From contig CAWDGV010000008.1 of assembly GCA_963801985.1 (NCBI GenBank), positions 1 through 64,000 on the forward strand: a stretch of DNA of 64,000 bases, written 5' to 3'. This document shows positions 8,880 to 18,495 of the stretch, piece after piece. This DNA comes from JABDQZ01 sp963801985 (GTDB taxonomy: Bacteria > Pseudomonadota > Gammaproteobacteria > Chromatiales > Chromatiaceae). The position numbers were made by a program, and so were the translations under genes. Every line of letters starts with the position of its first letter. Within the stretch, counting starts at the first letter, position 1. The notes beneath the pieces were generated by a model. That model saw nothing but the letters and a program-made list of their open reading frames with translations. It was not told where the DNA came from and ran no database searches.

Positions 8880-9803
8880 CTATAATACTTTAGCAGAGAA
8901 TGTGTCACAGGATTTGAACTGGCCTTTTTCCAGCCCGGTTTTAAACCACTTGACGCGTTGTGCCGAGCTGCCGTGAGTAAATGAATCGGGCGTTACATAA
9001 CCTTGTGCCTGTTTTTGTAAGCGGTCGTCACCAATGGCGCTGGCAGCAGTCATGCCTTCTTCAATATCTCCGCTTTCCAGTATCTGGCGGGAACGATTGG
9101 CGTGATGAGCCCACAGGCCGGCAAAACAATCAGCCTGCAATTCCTGCATGACGGACAACTTGTTGGCATCTACTTCGCCCAGTTTTTTCTTGGCTTCCCT
9201 GACCTTGCTGGAGATGCCGGTTAAGGTTTGAACATGGTGACCGATTTCATGAGCGATAACGTAAGCCTGGGCAAAATCACCGGGTGCACCATGGCGATTT
9301 TTTAAATCATCATAGAAACTCAAGTCTATATAGACTTTATGATCGGCAGGACAGTAAAACGGCCCCATCTGGGCTGAACCAAATCCACAGCCGGATTTCA
9401 CGGCCTTGCGAAATAAAACCAGTCCGGGTTCTTCATATTGTTTGCCCATCTGTTGGAACAGTTTATGCCAGGTATCTTCAGTATCTGCCAAAACAACGGA
9501 AACGAATTGCACCAGTTCTTTTTCCTGTGCACTTTGCTTAACCGGTTGAGAGGAAGAAGTCTGCTGTTCAGTTAATAAAGAGCCGCCACCAAGGCCACCA
9601 AGAATCTGTCCCAGGTTACCACTGAACAGTCCATAAATGACTACGGCAACAATAGCCAGTATGGTTCCTTTTACGCCAAGGAACTTGAAGGCAATCGGCA
9701 ATAGACGCAGCATGCCACCACCGCCACGACCTCCCATACCGGGAGTTTTCACATTACGACGGTCTTCAATATTGCTACTTTGCCGATTGCCACGCCAACG
9801 CAT
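8880..9803 (-). CDS. ypfJ: Neutral zinc metallopeptidase, YpfJ family
   Basis: The 307-residue protein starts MRWRGNRQSSNIEDRR, typical of this family. A glycine-rich stretch follows, then one membrane anchor at about 40-62 (GTILAIVAVVIYGLFSG) and a zinc-metallopeptidase-like domain with HEIGHH near residue 188. The downstream ELQADCFAGLWAH segment supplies the third metal ligand and a conserved cysteine. The protein should sit in the inner membrane with its domain outside. The upstream gene on the same strand ends 12 bp away, so the two are likely co-transcribed. Confidence 0.88.
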   Translation of the reverse strand: MRWRGNRQSSNIEDRRNVKTPGMGGRGGGGMLRLLPIAFKFLGVKGTILAIVAVVIYGLFSGNLGQILGGLGGGSLLTEQQTSSSQPVKQSAQEKELVQFVSVVLADTEDTWHKLFQQMGKQYEEPGLVLFRKAVKSGCGFGSAQMGPFYCPADHKVYIDLSFYDDLKNRHGAPGDFAQAYVIAHEIGHHVQTLTGISSKVREAKKKLGEVDANKLSVMQELQADCFAGLWAHHANRSRQILESGDIEEGMTAASAIGDDRLQKQAQGYVTPDSFTHGSSAQRVKWFKTGLEKGQFKSCDTFSAKVL

Positions 9804-9815
9804 AGATGTTTCCTG

Positions 9816-10511
9816 TTACTGTTTGAGCTTGACTTTAAGCTCGCCTTCCTCAATATGAATTTCTTCCACGCCCTCGGAAAAGCTGGCCCAGAAACCCTGT
9901 TCGTCACCAAACTCGCTGATCAGGTCAATGTTTTTCAGGCCACCGAGCCAGGCATTCGGGATAGGTATACCCATAACACTGACACCCTTGAGAATGACGA
10001 CCGGTTTATTGTTACGGAATGCCATTTCCACACCTGCCGAGACCCTGACGGTTTTACCGCCGAGGATGGGGAAATCCTGGTCAACAGGAATCAATAGGCG
10101 TGAACTGAGCAAGTCATCGCTCATATCCAGTGCCAGTTTTTTTGCCAGGTCAGAATTGTTTGCGATCATGGCATTGAGCTCACGCTCGCTGAAAGCAACT
10201 TCCCGTTTGCCGCCCACTTCAGAATAAGCTTCTGGTCTGAGCCATTCCTCATCCGTTTCGGCAGGTTGTTGTGCAACCGGCTGTGACTCAGGCTGGTAAC
10301 CAAGCACTTTTAACTTGGCATTTAACGTCTGTTGTTCCTGGGAGCTGAGTTCAACCGGTTCGAAGTCTTTCGGGTAGATATAGGTGCGTACGATCCAGAA
10401 GGTAACGGCGGCAGTGACCAGGATAGTCAGGACAACTATCCAGAAAATATGAATGCCTCGAATACCGTGCTTAACTTCAGGACTGTTTTGTTGTTCGGCT
10501 AATTCTGACAT
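9816..10511 (-). CDS. Membrane-anchored periplasmic protein of unknown function
   Basis: The 231-residue protein has a cytoplasmic N-terminus, one membrane helix at about residues 24-46 (FWIVVLTILVTAAVTFWIV) and a soluble remainder. The C-terminal half has a beta-rich domain (LLIPVDQDFPILGGKTVRV, then VVILKGVSVMGIPIPNAWL) ending in a strongly acidic tail. It lies 12 bp upstream of ypfJ on the same strand, suggesting one transcript and a shared envelope role. I cannot name the family. Confidence 0.75.
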   Translation of the reverse strand: MSELAEQQNSPEVKHGIRGIHIFWIVVLTILVTAAVTFWIVRTYIYPKDFEPVELSSQEQQTLNAKLKVLGYQPESQPVAQQPAETDEEWLRPEAYSEVGGKREVAFSERELNAMIANNSDLAKKLALDMSDDLLSSRLLIPVDQDFPILGGKTVRVSAGVEMAFRNNKPVVILKGVSVMGIPIPNAWLGGLKNIDLISEFGDEQGFWASFSEGVEEIHIEEGELKVKLKQ

Positions 10512-10642
10512 GGTGCGCTCAAGGCTCCTGTGTAGGGTAATGAACAGGATTATGACGGTAGTTGCTGGATTGGAGAAGAGGCTATTGTTGCTTTGATCTT
10601 TAGGTAACGTAATATATTACCTGGATAGAGAAGGTAACAGAT

Positions 10643-11374
10643 ATGCAGCAAACCTCCCAACTTGTCGAAACTCTCAAGCAGGCACTCAAGTCGCAACGAA
10701 AAACCTATGCAGATGTGGCTGAGGCACTGGGCCTTTCTGAAGGGAGTATCAAGCGTCTGTTTGCAGAAAAAAATTTTACTCTGGAACGTTTTGAACAAAT
10801 TTGCCAGCTGCTCGATATGGAAATTACCGACCTGGTGCAACTGATGCGTGAGCGTTCAGCCCGGCTGATACAGCTAACGCGAGAACAGGAGATGCAGATT
10901 GCCAACGATCGTGTACTGGTGCTGGTGACTGTCTGTGCCTTGAATCGATGGACGTTGCAGGACGTTGTGCAGCATTACAAGTTAAAGAAAACCGATGTAA
11001 TACATCACCTGGCAACGCTTGATCGACTGAAGCTGATCGAGTTATTACCGGGTGACCGAATCAGGTTACTGGTTTCACCCAACTTTCACTGGATAGAAAA
11101 CGGCCCGATCCAGCATTTTTTCAACGCCAAGCTTGGTCAGGATATTTTCAACTCACGTTTTGACCGGCAGAGCGAAAAACTGGTTGTCGCCAATGCGATG
11201 CTGACTAAAAAATCCAATGCAGTATTGCAAAAGAAAATCGATAAGCTGTTGTGGGAAATTGAATTGCTCAATGGCGGTGACGCTGGATTGCCTGTCGCTG
11301 AAAAAACCGGTACGACCCTGGTAATGGCTGTCAGGGAATGGAATTATGGTCTGTTTGCCGATTTGCGGCGGTAA
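10643..11374 (+). CDS. XRE-family helix-turn-helix transcriptional regulator
   Basis: The 243-residue protein has a lambda-repressor-like HTH at residues 5-65 (TYADVAEALGLSEGSIKRLF) and a longer C-terminal region of about 170 residues that looks winged-helix-like in its first part (RWTLQDVVQHYKLKKTDVIHHL). A ligand is not evident. It is divergent from the membrane-anchored protein gene at 10511, with 131 bp between them that could hold both promoters, and it may control that gene. A GGTAACAGAT sequence precedes the ATG. Confidence 0.82.
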   Translation: MQQTSQLVETLKQALKSQRKTYADVAEALGLSEGSIKRLFAEKNFTLERFEQICQLLDMEITDLVQLMRERSARLIQLTREQEMQIANDRVLVLVTVCALNRWTLQDVVQHYKLKKTDVIHHLATLDRLKLIELLPGDRIRLLVSPNFHWIENGPIQHFFNAKLGQDIFNSRFDRQSEKLVVANAMLTKKSNAVLQKKIDKLLWEIELLNGGDAGLPVAEKTGTTLVMAVREWNYGLFADLRR

Positions 11375-11380
11375 AGCGCT

Positions 11381-11989
11381 TTATTGCACGACTACATCAG
11401 TGACATAAACCAGTTCACAGGCCCTGGCGCCGGTATCTTCGCGGCTTAATGAACTGACCCAGCGCCAGCCATCATCGGCATCTACCCGGATCAGTTGCCC
11501 CTTGAGGCGAATGATTTGTCCTTGATCCACATCATCAAGAATTTCTTCAACCTGTTCATTGGCTGGAATCATATGCATATTGGCACTGTGCGTTTCGATT
11601 TCACGGCGTGGGATAGGGAAGCTGGATGTTGACCAGTAGTACCAGCGGGAAGACTGACGAATGCTGATTTTTTCGAGTATTTCAGGATCTGACATCCTTC
11701 CCCAGCCCAGGACCAGGTCCAGCGGCGACAGGTTTGACTCTTTGCCAAAGTAATAGCTTTCCCTGGCCAAAACGCGTGCACTGATTTCAAAATCAGCCAA
11801 AGGTGTAATAATAAAATTATCAAACATAAAAGGCTTGTTGCTGCCTGGATCGGTTTGAAAGGGCTTGGAATTACCTGGATTGATATCACCGTACTGTATC
11901 AGCGTTGCCTCCGGGGAGGATTGGAATACGGTATTGAGTAATACTACAAATAGCCCAATAAAGATTACTATTATCAATAGTTTACGCAT
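11381..11989 (-). CDS. Exported or membrane-anchored protein of unknown function
   Basis: The 202-residue protein begins with a hydrophobic signal or anchor (MRKLLIIVIFIGLFVVLLN). The mature part holds a repeated Asn-Ser-Lys-Pro-Phe motif (GNSKPF, SNKPFMF), a central tryptophan-rich stretch (SRWYYWSTSSFP) and a C-terminal beta segment (QIIRLKGQLIRVDADDGWRW) followed by a cysteine. The sequence looks like a periplasmic substrate-handling or structural domain, but no family is recognised. It converges tail to tail with the XRE regulator, 6 bp apart. Confidence 0.72.
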   Translation of the reverse strand: MRKLLIIVIFIGLFVVLLNTVFQSSPEATLIQYGDINPGNSKPFQTDPGSNKPFMFDNFIITPLADFEISARVLARESYYFGKESNLSPLDLVLGWGRMSDPEILEKISIRQSSRWYYWSTSSFPIPRREIETHSANMHMIPANEQVEEILDDVDQGQIIRLKGQLIRVDADDGWRWVSSLSREDTGARACELVYVTDVVVQ

Positions 11990-12194
11990 AATAATTAAAG
12001 TATTTTCACGTTAAGGTAAACGATTTTATCATCATAGAATAAATTCCGGTGTTTTTTCTCGAAATCGCTGATACACATGAAACATGTCCTGCAGCATTGT
12101 GAAGGCTGTCATGTTTTCAAAGCGACAACACAGACAACGCGGGTTCATCCTGATAGATTGCCGGTATTGATCAATATTGTGCAAGGAATGCAGG

Positions 12195-12410
12195 GTGAGC
12201 AGCGTTTTAAAGAAAGTATCTCCAATCAGACCCTTGTCTTATAAAGTCATTGTTTCCTGTCCCAGGTGTACAACAAGCAGACTGATTCATTTTAAAGACC
12301 ATCCGGGTTACACGCTCGAAGACATCCATTTAAAAATGAAATGTTCAGGTTGTGGGGCAGTGGGCCTGGATTTTTCTATTGTTCAGAATGATGCCAATCA
12401 GGGTAATTAG
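12195..12410 (+). CDS. Small zinc-ribbon protein
   Basis: The 71-residue protein carries two CxxC pairs, CPRC and CSGC, spaced about 28 residues apart, a likely zinc ribbon. The GTG at 12195 is preferred because AAGGA lies 7 nt upstream; the frame extends to a TTG at 12177. It has no other domain. It converges with the mscS gene, overlapping its tail by 4 bp. Such stand-alone ribbons can bind nucleic acid or protein; no specific role is claimed. Confidence 0.55.
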   Translation: MSSVLKKVSPIRPLSYKVIVSCPRCTTSRLIHFKDHPGYTLEDIHLKMKCSGCGAVGLDFSIVQNDANQGN

Positions 12411-13495
12411 TGATTTGACTGGTTTGGTATTTCTTTAATGAACAGTTCCTGCTTGGCGTAGGGAATCTCGATATTTTCTTCTTTAAAGCGTTTATAGATC
12501 CGGGTATTCAGCGCATCCAGTACCCTGCCTCTCAATTCAGGTTTATCCACCCAGCAAAGCAACTCGATATTCAAACCGGAAGCACCAAAGGCTCTAAAAC
12601 GCACCCTGGGTTCCGGGTCATCGCACACCGAAGCGTCCTGTAGGGCGATCTCATTGAGTACTGCCTTAACCTGGTCAATGTCACAGTCGTAGGCAACCGA
12701 TACCTGGGTTCGAATGCGGAACTTTTCATGTGGTCCGCCGGACTCGTTAATGACCTGGGTATTGCCCATGATCGAGTTCGGAATGGTGACTTCGACATCA
12801 TCACGGGTCAGAAGCCTGGTGCTGCGTATGCCGATATGGGTAACAGCACCGCGCTGGCCATTTTCCAGTACCACGTAATCACCAATCTTGTAAGGTGAAT
12901 CGGCAAGAATAAAAACACCGGAAAACAGGTTGGCCAGGGTATCCTTGGCCGCAAAACCAATGGCGATACCGGCAATACCTGCAGAGGCCAGCCAGGCTGT
13001 CATATCAATGCCCCAGGCACTGAACAGCAGGTACACGGAAAGTGCAAGCAATACGATAATGGCGAGGTTTTCAAACAAAGGCAGGGTCTGCGAGCTGACA
13101 ATTTTCTGCTGTTGTTTACCAGCGGCAATCGTTCGCAGTACCATCTTGCTCGCTTTTAGGGAAAAAACGGTCCACATCAGGATCATCAGGGTGACAAATA
13201 AAGCACTGGAATACCCTAACTGTTTTTCCGAGGCGCCTAACAACGTGATTGCCACGAGCAGGCCAATAAGCAGAATGCTCCAGAATAACGGGCGATGAAT
13301 GATACTGATCAGACGTTCATCAAGGCGGTTTGTTGTTTTCAGCGATAGCCTGTGCAACACCCTTACAATGACAGTTTCCACAATTTTGGCTACCAGGTAA
13401 GCCACTAATACAGCAATACCGGCCTGCAGGATAGGCTGGTCACCAAACAGGGTGAGAATGGGCTTGAATGAATCAATCAGTGGTTGTGAGTCCAT
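12407..13495 (-). CDS. Small-conductance mechanosensitive channel, MscS family
   Basis: The 362-residue protein has about four or five membrane helices in the first 180 residues. The MscS pore helix follows (WLASAGIAGIAIGFAAKDTL, about 165-190), and then the beta domain (GDYVVLENGQRGAVTHIGIR). The C-terminal domain ends with the IPYAKQELF-type segment typical of the family. These channels release solutes on hypo-osmotic shock, which would pair with the compatible-solute operon at 37-41 kb. The gene is divergent from gspE, with 208 bp between them. Confidence 0.88.
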   Translation of the reverse strand: MDSQPLIDSFKPILTLFGDQPILQAGIAVLVAYLVAKIVETVIVRVLHRLSLKTTNRLDERLISIIHRPLFWSILLIGLLVAITLLGASEKQLGYSSALFVTLMILMWTVFSLKASKMVLRTIAAGKQQQKIVSSQTLPLFENLAIIVLLALSVYLLFSAWGIDMTAWLASAGIAGIAIGFAAKDTLANLFSGVFILADSPYKIGDYVVLENGQRGAVTHIGIRSTRLLTRDDVEVTIPNSIMGNTQVINESGGPHEKFRIRTQVSVAYDCDIDQVKAVLNEIALQDASVCDDPEPRVRFRAFGASGLNIELLCWVDKPELRGRVLDALNTRIYKRFKEENIEIPYAKQELFIKEIPNQSNH

Positions 13496-13703
13496 GCTTG
13501 TCGCATCTCTTTGTTTAATAAACGTTGCTGGCTATCGAAAAGGATGGTTGCCTTCAGGATTTATCGGTTTTTCTCTGTGATATGTCAAGCTCATGCGGGG
13601 CAGATTAAGGGTTCCAACATGTGAAGTTATGCATCAGGTGCTGATTGTCATTATTTCATCGCTAAAGTCATATATACTTCTTTAAAATCACAAATCAACC
13701 TCA

Positions 13704-15413
13704 ATGACTGCAAAATTGGTCTTCATGGATAGTACATCAATTCAAAAGCTGGGTGATTATCTTGTTTCCCGGCATCAATTGTCAGAGCCTGACCTGCAAC
13801 GAGTCAGGGCAATGCAATCTGTTGAGTCTTTAGGCTCACTGCTGGTAAAAATGGGCCTGGTTTCAGAACGTCACCTGGCCGAGGCGCAGTCTGAGCGGCT
13901 CAATATTCCCCTGGTCGAAAAAACGGATTTTCCGGAAATGCCGTTACTGGAAGATGTCTTATCTTCAAAATATTTAAGGCATAACCTGGTGTTACCTCTG
14001 CAAGTGACCAACGAGCAGTTAACGGTCGCCCTGGCTGATCCGGATAACCCTTCAATCACTACAGCACTGCGCCTGTCGACCGGACTCAAGGTAAATGTTT
14101 GCGTTGCTGTAGAAAGCGAAATCCGCGAAGCGCTTGAATCACTCTACGGACTGGGTCGCAGTCCAATGGACCAGATCGTGGATGGTGTGTCCCCTGACGA
14201 CCAGCCGACCAGGCCTGAAGATATAGAGCAATTAAAGGATATGGCCAGTGAAGCGCCAGTGATTCGGCTGGTTAACCTGATTCTGCAACGGGCCGTGGAG
14301 CTAAGGGCATCCGATATCCATATCGAGCCTTTTGCCCATGAATTGAGGGTGCGCTATCGCGTCGATGGGGTATTGCGTGAAACCGAATCTCCACCCATGC
14401 AACTGTATGCGGCTGTTGTATCGCGTATCAAGATCATGGCAAATCTTGATATTGCAGAACGGCGTTTACCGCAGGATGGCCGCTTGCGGGTCAAGTTACA
14501 CGGTATAGAGACAGACTTGCGTGTTTCAACGGTGCCGACTCTTTACGGCGAAAGCCTGGTCATGCGCCTGCTGTACAAGGAAAACCAGAGTTTTGAGTTT
14601 GATCTGCTGGGGTTTGAAGCCGAGCAGCTTAAACGTTTTAAAGAGTTACTCTCATTTCCACACGGTATTTTACTGGTTACCGGTCCTACGGGCAGCGGTA
14701 AAACCACGACACTGTATGCTGCGCTGAATGTATTAAATGAACCGACCCGAAAAATTCTCACGGTAGAAGATCCGGTCGAATACCAGCTTGACGGGATTAA
14801 CCAGATCCAGGTCAAGCCCCAGATTGGCCTGACTTTCGCCAATGCCTTGCGTTCTATTGTGCGCCAGGATCCGGATGTGATCCTGATTGGTGAAATGCGT
14901 GACAAGGAAACGGCGGACATAGCCGTGCAATCGGCATTGACGGGTCACCTGGTGTTATCAACTTTGCATACCAATGATGCCGCCAGTAGTATCACCCGAT
15001 TGCTGGATATGGGGGTTGCCGGTTACCTGGTCAATTCAGTGTTGAACGGTATCCTGGCGCAGCGACTGGTGCGCAGGCTCTGTAAGCATTGTCGTGAACC
15101 TTACGAAGTGTCTGCTGAAATGCTGCGCGATACCGGGCTCGACAAGTTAACCGATAATTCAAAGGCTACACTTTATCATCCCGCCGGCTGTGAACATTGC
15201 AAAGGTTCCGGTTACAGCGGTCGAACGGCCCTGATGGAGATCATGCATGTCTCGGACGAGATACGTCATCTTGTATTGAAACAGGCGGATGCGCATGAAC
15301 TTAACCAGGTAGCTATCAGTGAAGGTATGGTTTCGCTATACCGCGATGGTTTATCCAAGGCATTAGCTGGTGTTACCAGCCTTGAAGAAGTGCTGCGGGT
15401 AACCCAGTACTGA
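13704..15413 (+). CDS. gspE: Type II secretion ATPase GspE
   Basis: The cytoplasmic ATPase of the T2SS is 569 residues. It shows the N1E domain (first 150 residues), Walker A GPTGSGKTTTLYAAL near residue 332, Asp and His boxes, Walker B-like DPDVILIGEMRD near 395, and the tetracysteine zinc module CKHC-x(n)-CEHC near 460-495. A start at 13725 (MDSTSIQKLGDYL) is also possible; neither start has a clear Shine-Dalgarno. It opens the operon E-F-G-H-I-J-K-L-M-N-D, the Xanthomonas Xps-type order. Confidence 0.95.
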   Translation: MTAKLVFMDSTSIQKLGDYLVSRHQLSEPDLQRVRAMQSVESLGSLLVKMGLVSERHLAEAQSERLNIPLVEKTDFPEMPLLEDVLSSKYLRHNLVLPLQVTNEQLTVALADPDNPSITTALRLSTGLKVNVCVAVESEIREALESLYGLGRSPMDQIVDGVSPDDQPTRPEDIEQLKDMASEAPVIRLVNLILQRAVELRASDIHIEPFAHELRVRYRVDGVLRETESPPMQLYAAVVSRIKIMANLDIAERRLPQDGRLRVKLHGIETDLRVSTVPTLYGESLVMRLLYKENQSFEFDLLGFEAEQLKRFKELLSFPHGILLVTGPTGSGKTTTLYAALNVLNEPTRKILTVEDPVEYQLDGINQIQVKPQIGLTFANALRSIVRQDPDVILIGEMRDKETADIAVQSALTGHLVLSTLHTNDAASSITRLLDMGVAGYLVNSVLNGILAQRLVRRLCKHCREPYEVSAEMLRDTGLDKLTDNSKATLYHPAGCEHCKGSGYSGRTALMEIMHVSDEIRHLVLKQADAHELNQVAISEGMVSLYRDGLSKALAGVTSLEEVLRVTQY

Positions 15414-15429
15414 CACGGATAGATTGCGC

Positions 15430-16650
15430 ATGTTGACTTTTTATTACAAGGCGATGAAGTCCGATGGTCAAGTGACCACGGGTGAGTTGCAGGCGCCTGA
15501 CCAATCCACTGCCGTAGCCATGGTACAAAGTCTCGGCCATATCCCTGTCCAGGTGAGAGAGGCCTCGACCCGCGAGCTCGCAAAGGAAAAAAAGCCGGTG
15601 TTACGTTTCAAGCGCCGCAACAAGGCTTTTCCGGTGATCGATTTTACGCGTGACCTGGCAACCTTGTTAAATGCCGGTGTTGCGCTGGAAAACTCAATGG
15701 TTATGCTGGTTGACCTGGCAGAAACAGAATCTTCGCATGCCCTGTTGTCACGGCTGGTGGATAAAGTTCGTGGCGGCCAGTCCCTGTCTGACGCACTGTC
15801 AGCAGAATCATCCGTTTTTAATCGTTTCTATGTCAATATGATCAGGGCCGGCGAAGAGGGAGGGGCCCTGGCTACTGTGCTGATGCGTTTATCCGAATTC
15901 CTCGACCAGTATGACAGCTTGAAACGCAATGTGCAGACAGCCCTGATTTACCCGCTGATCCTGTTGGTGGTGACCCTGTTGTCACTGATGATACTGATGG
16001 TCGTTGTCGTGCCCCAGTTCCAGGTGCTGTTTGAGGATATGGGCCAGGAGCTGCCGTTTGTAACACAGATTGTAATTTCGGTTGGCGATGTCGTCAGCCA
16101 GTGGTGGTGGGCGGCCTTGCTGCTTATTGCCGGGATGGTCTACTGGTTGAAAAAACGCCTGGCTGATCCTGTATTTCGTATGGCCTGGGATAGCAGGCTA
16201 TTACAAATACCCTTGCTGGGCGATCTTGTTGTGCGCATCCAGGTGGCGATATTTTCAAGGACTTTATCAACCCTGCTCAGTAGCGGCGTGACCCTGCTAA
16301 AGTCGTTAATGATCGTCAAGGAAACAATGACCAACCGGGTTATAGCCAGGAAGCTGGCAGAGGCAGCAGAGCAGGTCCGCGAAGGCGAATACCTGGCTGA
16401 CAGTCTGGCAAGCGTGGGTGGTTTCCCCCGGCTTCTTGAACACCTGGTGCGTGTCGGTGAGGAGTCTGGACAGTTGGAGTCAACCTTGATCCAGCTTGCC
16501 GAAATCTATGATCGTGAAGTCAGGGTTATGATCCAGCGCATGCTGGCTTTACTGGAACCCGTGCTTATTATAGGTTTGGGCTTGATGATTGGCGGAATTA
16601 TAGCTTCCATTCTGGTCGCTATTTTAAGTGTAAATGACTTGGCATTATAA
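15430..16650 (+). CDS. gspF: Type II secretion inner-membrane platform protein GspF
   Basis: The 406-residue protein has two repeats of the T2SSF domain and three membrane helices, near residues 170-195, 220-240 and 375-400. The motif GxxLxxAL recurs (GGQSLSDALSAESSVF and GEYLADSLASVGGFP). ATG at 15430 is chosen over an upstream TTG because it follows a 16-bp gap from gspE and begins with the usual MLTFYYKAM pattern. It anchors the GspE ATPase at the inner membrane. Confidence 0.94.
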   Translation: MLTFYYKAMKSDGQVTTGELQAPDQSTAVAMVQSLGHIPVQVREASTRELAKEKKPVLRFKRRNKAFPVIDFTRDLATLLNAGVALENSMVMLVDLAETESSHALLSRLVDKVRGGQSLSDALSAESSVFNRFYVNMIRAGEEGGALATVLMRLSEFLDQYDSLKRNVQTALIYPLILLVVTLLSLMILMVVVVPQFQVLFEDMGQELPFVTQIVISVGDVVSQWWWAALLLIAGMVYWLKKRLADPVFRMAWDSRLLQIPLLGDLVVRIQVAIFSRTLSTLLSSGVTLLKSLMIVKETMTNRVIARKLAEAAEQVREGEYLADSLASVGGFPRLLEHLVRVGEESGQLESTLIQLAEIYDREVRVMIQRMLALLEPVLIIGLGLMIGGIIASILVAILSVNDLAL

Positions 16651-16668
16651 ATAATGATGGGGCTGGAT

Positions 16669-17100
16669 ATGACAGCAGTGAAGATGAAATACAGGCGCAC
16701 GGGTTTTAGTTTGATCGAGCTGCTGGTGGTACTGGTGATACTGGGTTTACTGGCCGGCCTGGTCGGGCCGCGAGTAATGAAATACGTGGGTGATTCAAAA
16801 ACCAAGACGGCCCGTTTACAGATCGAAGACCTGGGCGCTGCGCTGGATCTTTATAATCTCGAAATAGGCAGGTATCCAACCACTGGCGAGGGCCTTGCCG
16901 CCCTGGTTGAACAGCCAGCAGATACCGAGAACTGGAATGGTCCTTATCTGAAGAAGAAAAAATTGCCCAAAGATCCCTGGAATAAAGATTATATTTATCA
17001 ATCTCCCGGAGAAAATGGCGTGTATGACCTGGTGAGTCTTGGTGCTGATAATGCTATTGGTGGTGAGGGCGAAAACCAGGATATCGTCAGCTGGGAGTAA
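16669..17100 (+). CDS. gspG: Major pseudopilin GspG
   Basis: The protein is about 143 residues, with the prepilin cleavage motif RRTG|FSLIELLVVLVILGLL, the Glu at +5, and a calcium-site type C-terminal region (LGADNAIGGEGENQDIVSWE). In-frame ATGs lie at 16654, 16669 and 16684; 16669 has the best spaced purine stretch (GATGGGG). It is the main subunit of the T2SS pseudopilus and needs a GspO peptidase, which is not in the window. Confidence 0.93.
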   Translation: MTAVKMKYRRTGFSLIELLVVLVILGLLAGLVGPRVMKYVGDSKTKTARLQIEDLGAALDLYNLEIGRYPTTGEGLAALVEQPADTENWNGPYLKKKKLPKDPWNKDYIYQSPGENGVYDLVSLGADNAIGGEGENQDIVSWE

Positions 17101-17109
17101 TAAATCAGG

Positions 17110-17538
17110 ATGCGCGGCTTTACCCTGGTCGAGATGCTCGTGGTATTGGTGCTTGCGTCGTTAATGCTGTTACTGATTCCACCGCTGTTCTCGGGCAGTG
17201 TTGCCCGCGTAAACCTCAACTCACAGGCTGAACAGGTTTCTGTCAGCCTGCGCCGGGCACGCAGCCAGGCTGTTGCCAGCGCTGATTCTGTGCCATGGAT
17301 TATGGATGTTGAAGAACATTCGTACCAGATTGGAACCAGTGGCAAGCCCAGGCAACTGGATAAGAACATCGAGATCACTTTTACTACGGCGCGTTCGGAA
17401 ATACAGGAAGAGGGCAGGGCGGCAATCCGCTTTTATCCTGATGGTGGTGCATCGGGAGGTCAGATAAAACTGCAGCGTGAGAAAAGCCATAAAACCATTT
17501 CGATTGACTGGCTGACAGGTGGTATTCATGTCGAGTAA
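17110..17538 (+). CDS. gspH: Minor pseudopilin GspH
   Basis: The 142-residue protein has a very short leader, MRG|FTLVEMLVVLVLASLML, with Glu at +5. The remaining beta-rich domain fits GspH in length. It lies 9 bp after gspG and overlaps the next gene by 11 bp, consistent with translational coupling. GspH sits beneath the pseudopilus tip complex formed by I, J and K. Confidence 0.9.
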   Translation: MRGFTLVEMLVVLVLASLMLLLIPPLFSGSVARVNLNSQAEQVSVSLRRARSQAVASADSVPWIMDVEEHSYQIGTSGKPRQLDKNIEITFTTARSEIQEEGRAAIRFYPDGGASGGQIKLQREKSHKTISIDWLTGGIHVE

Positions 17539-17908
17539 GGCTAAAGGTTTTACCCTGATCGAAGTGCTGGTGGCGTTTACGATTTTATCGGTTTCAGTTG
17601 GTGCCTTGCTGGTTGCTTTTTCCGGGGGAGTCAGAAACAGCGTACTAACCCGTGACTATACCCAGGCTGTCATCGTTGCCGAGTCCCGTATGGCGGAGAC
17701 AGGTATTACACATCGCTTGACCCAGGAGGAAATTATTGACGGAAATGATGGCGGCTATTCCTGGCAGAAAATGATCAAGCCGATTGATAATGAGCCTTAT
17801 GGACCCTGGCAGCTATATCATGTCACTGTCAGCGTGACCTGGAAATCCCTCAACGGTGAACGTACGCTGGAGCTTAAAAGCCTGCGCTGGGGTAAGTCAC
17901 TTGGCTAA
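17528..17908 (+). CDS. gspI: Minor pseudopilin GspI
   Basis: The 126-residue protein has the leader MSSKAKG|FTLIEVLVAFTILSVSVGALL. ATG at 17528 overlaps the end of gspH by 11 bp; its short leader fits better than the upstream in-frame GTG/ATG codons. The domain ends in WKSLNGERTLELKSLRWG, the usual GspI tail. GspI starts the I-J-K tip complex. Confidence 0.9.
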   Translation: MSSKAKGFTLIEVLVAFTILSVSVGALLVAFSGGVRNSVLTRDYTQAVIVAESRMAETGITHRLTQEEIIDGNDGGYSWQKMIKPIDNEPYGPWQLYHVTVSVTWKSLNGERTLELKSLRWGKSLG

Positions 17909-18494
17909 GTCAAAAGGTTTTACGCTGATTGAGATGGTGATTGCTATCACGATACTGGGAATCACCATGGCATTGGCATACGCAGCATTGCATGTGGCTA
18001 ACCGTACTATTTCCAGCGTGGCTAAAGTGCAATCGGATGTTGAAGCCTTACGTTCAACCTATTTCTTACTGGCTCGTCACTTGTCCCAGGCAAGTAACCG
18101 GGGCCTGGAGAATGCCCGTTTCCAGGGAAGACGAAATGGGCTGACTTTTTATTCAGTTGTTCCGATGCGGGCGCTTGGCGGAGGCAGGGTCTACCGGTTT
18201 CGTTTGTATCAAAAGCAGGCGTCTGATTCCTTAAAGGAACTGGTACTGACGTATTCTCCGGCTGATCCTTCGCATGGTGGTGAGCAATCCAGCCAGGTGC
18301 TGGCCCAGTTTGAAGGAAATTTACGCTTTTCCTACCTGGCTCAATCAAATGATGATGTTAATGAATCCTGGCAGGATTCCTGGAATCGTTCAGGTCTGCC
18401 GCAACTGGTAAAATTACAGCTCGTCGATGATGCTGCATTATTCTGGCCTGAGCAGGTTGTCCAGTTGCATTACGCGGGGGTTCAGGTTGAATAG
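17901..18494 (+). CDS. gspJ: Minor pseudopilin GspJ
   Basis: The 197-residue protein has the leader LAKSKG|FTLIEMVIAITILGITMALAY. The TTG at 17901 overlaps gspI by 8 bp and gives a normal six-residue leader; longer in-frame starts would give a leader too long for a pseudopilin. The C-terminal region (QLVDDAALFWPEQVVQLHYA) fits GspJ. Confidence 0.87.
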   Translation: MAKSKGFTLIEMVIAITILGITMALAYAALHVANRTISSVAKVQSDVEALRSTYFLLARHLSQASNRGLENARFQGRRNGLTFYSVVPMRALGGGRVYRFRLYQKQASDSLKELVLTYSPADPSHGGEQSSQVLAQFEGNLRFSYLAQSNDDVNESWQDSWNRSGLPQLVKLQLVDDAALFWPEQVVQLHYAGVQVE

Positions 18495-18495
18495 G

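Noticed and set aside
12077..12244. A 55-codon frame with a CEGCH motif resembling a cytochrome c heme site
   Set aside because: There is no ribosome site, no signal peptide and no other cytochrome feature, and it overlaps the better supported zinc-ribbon gene in another frame.
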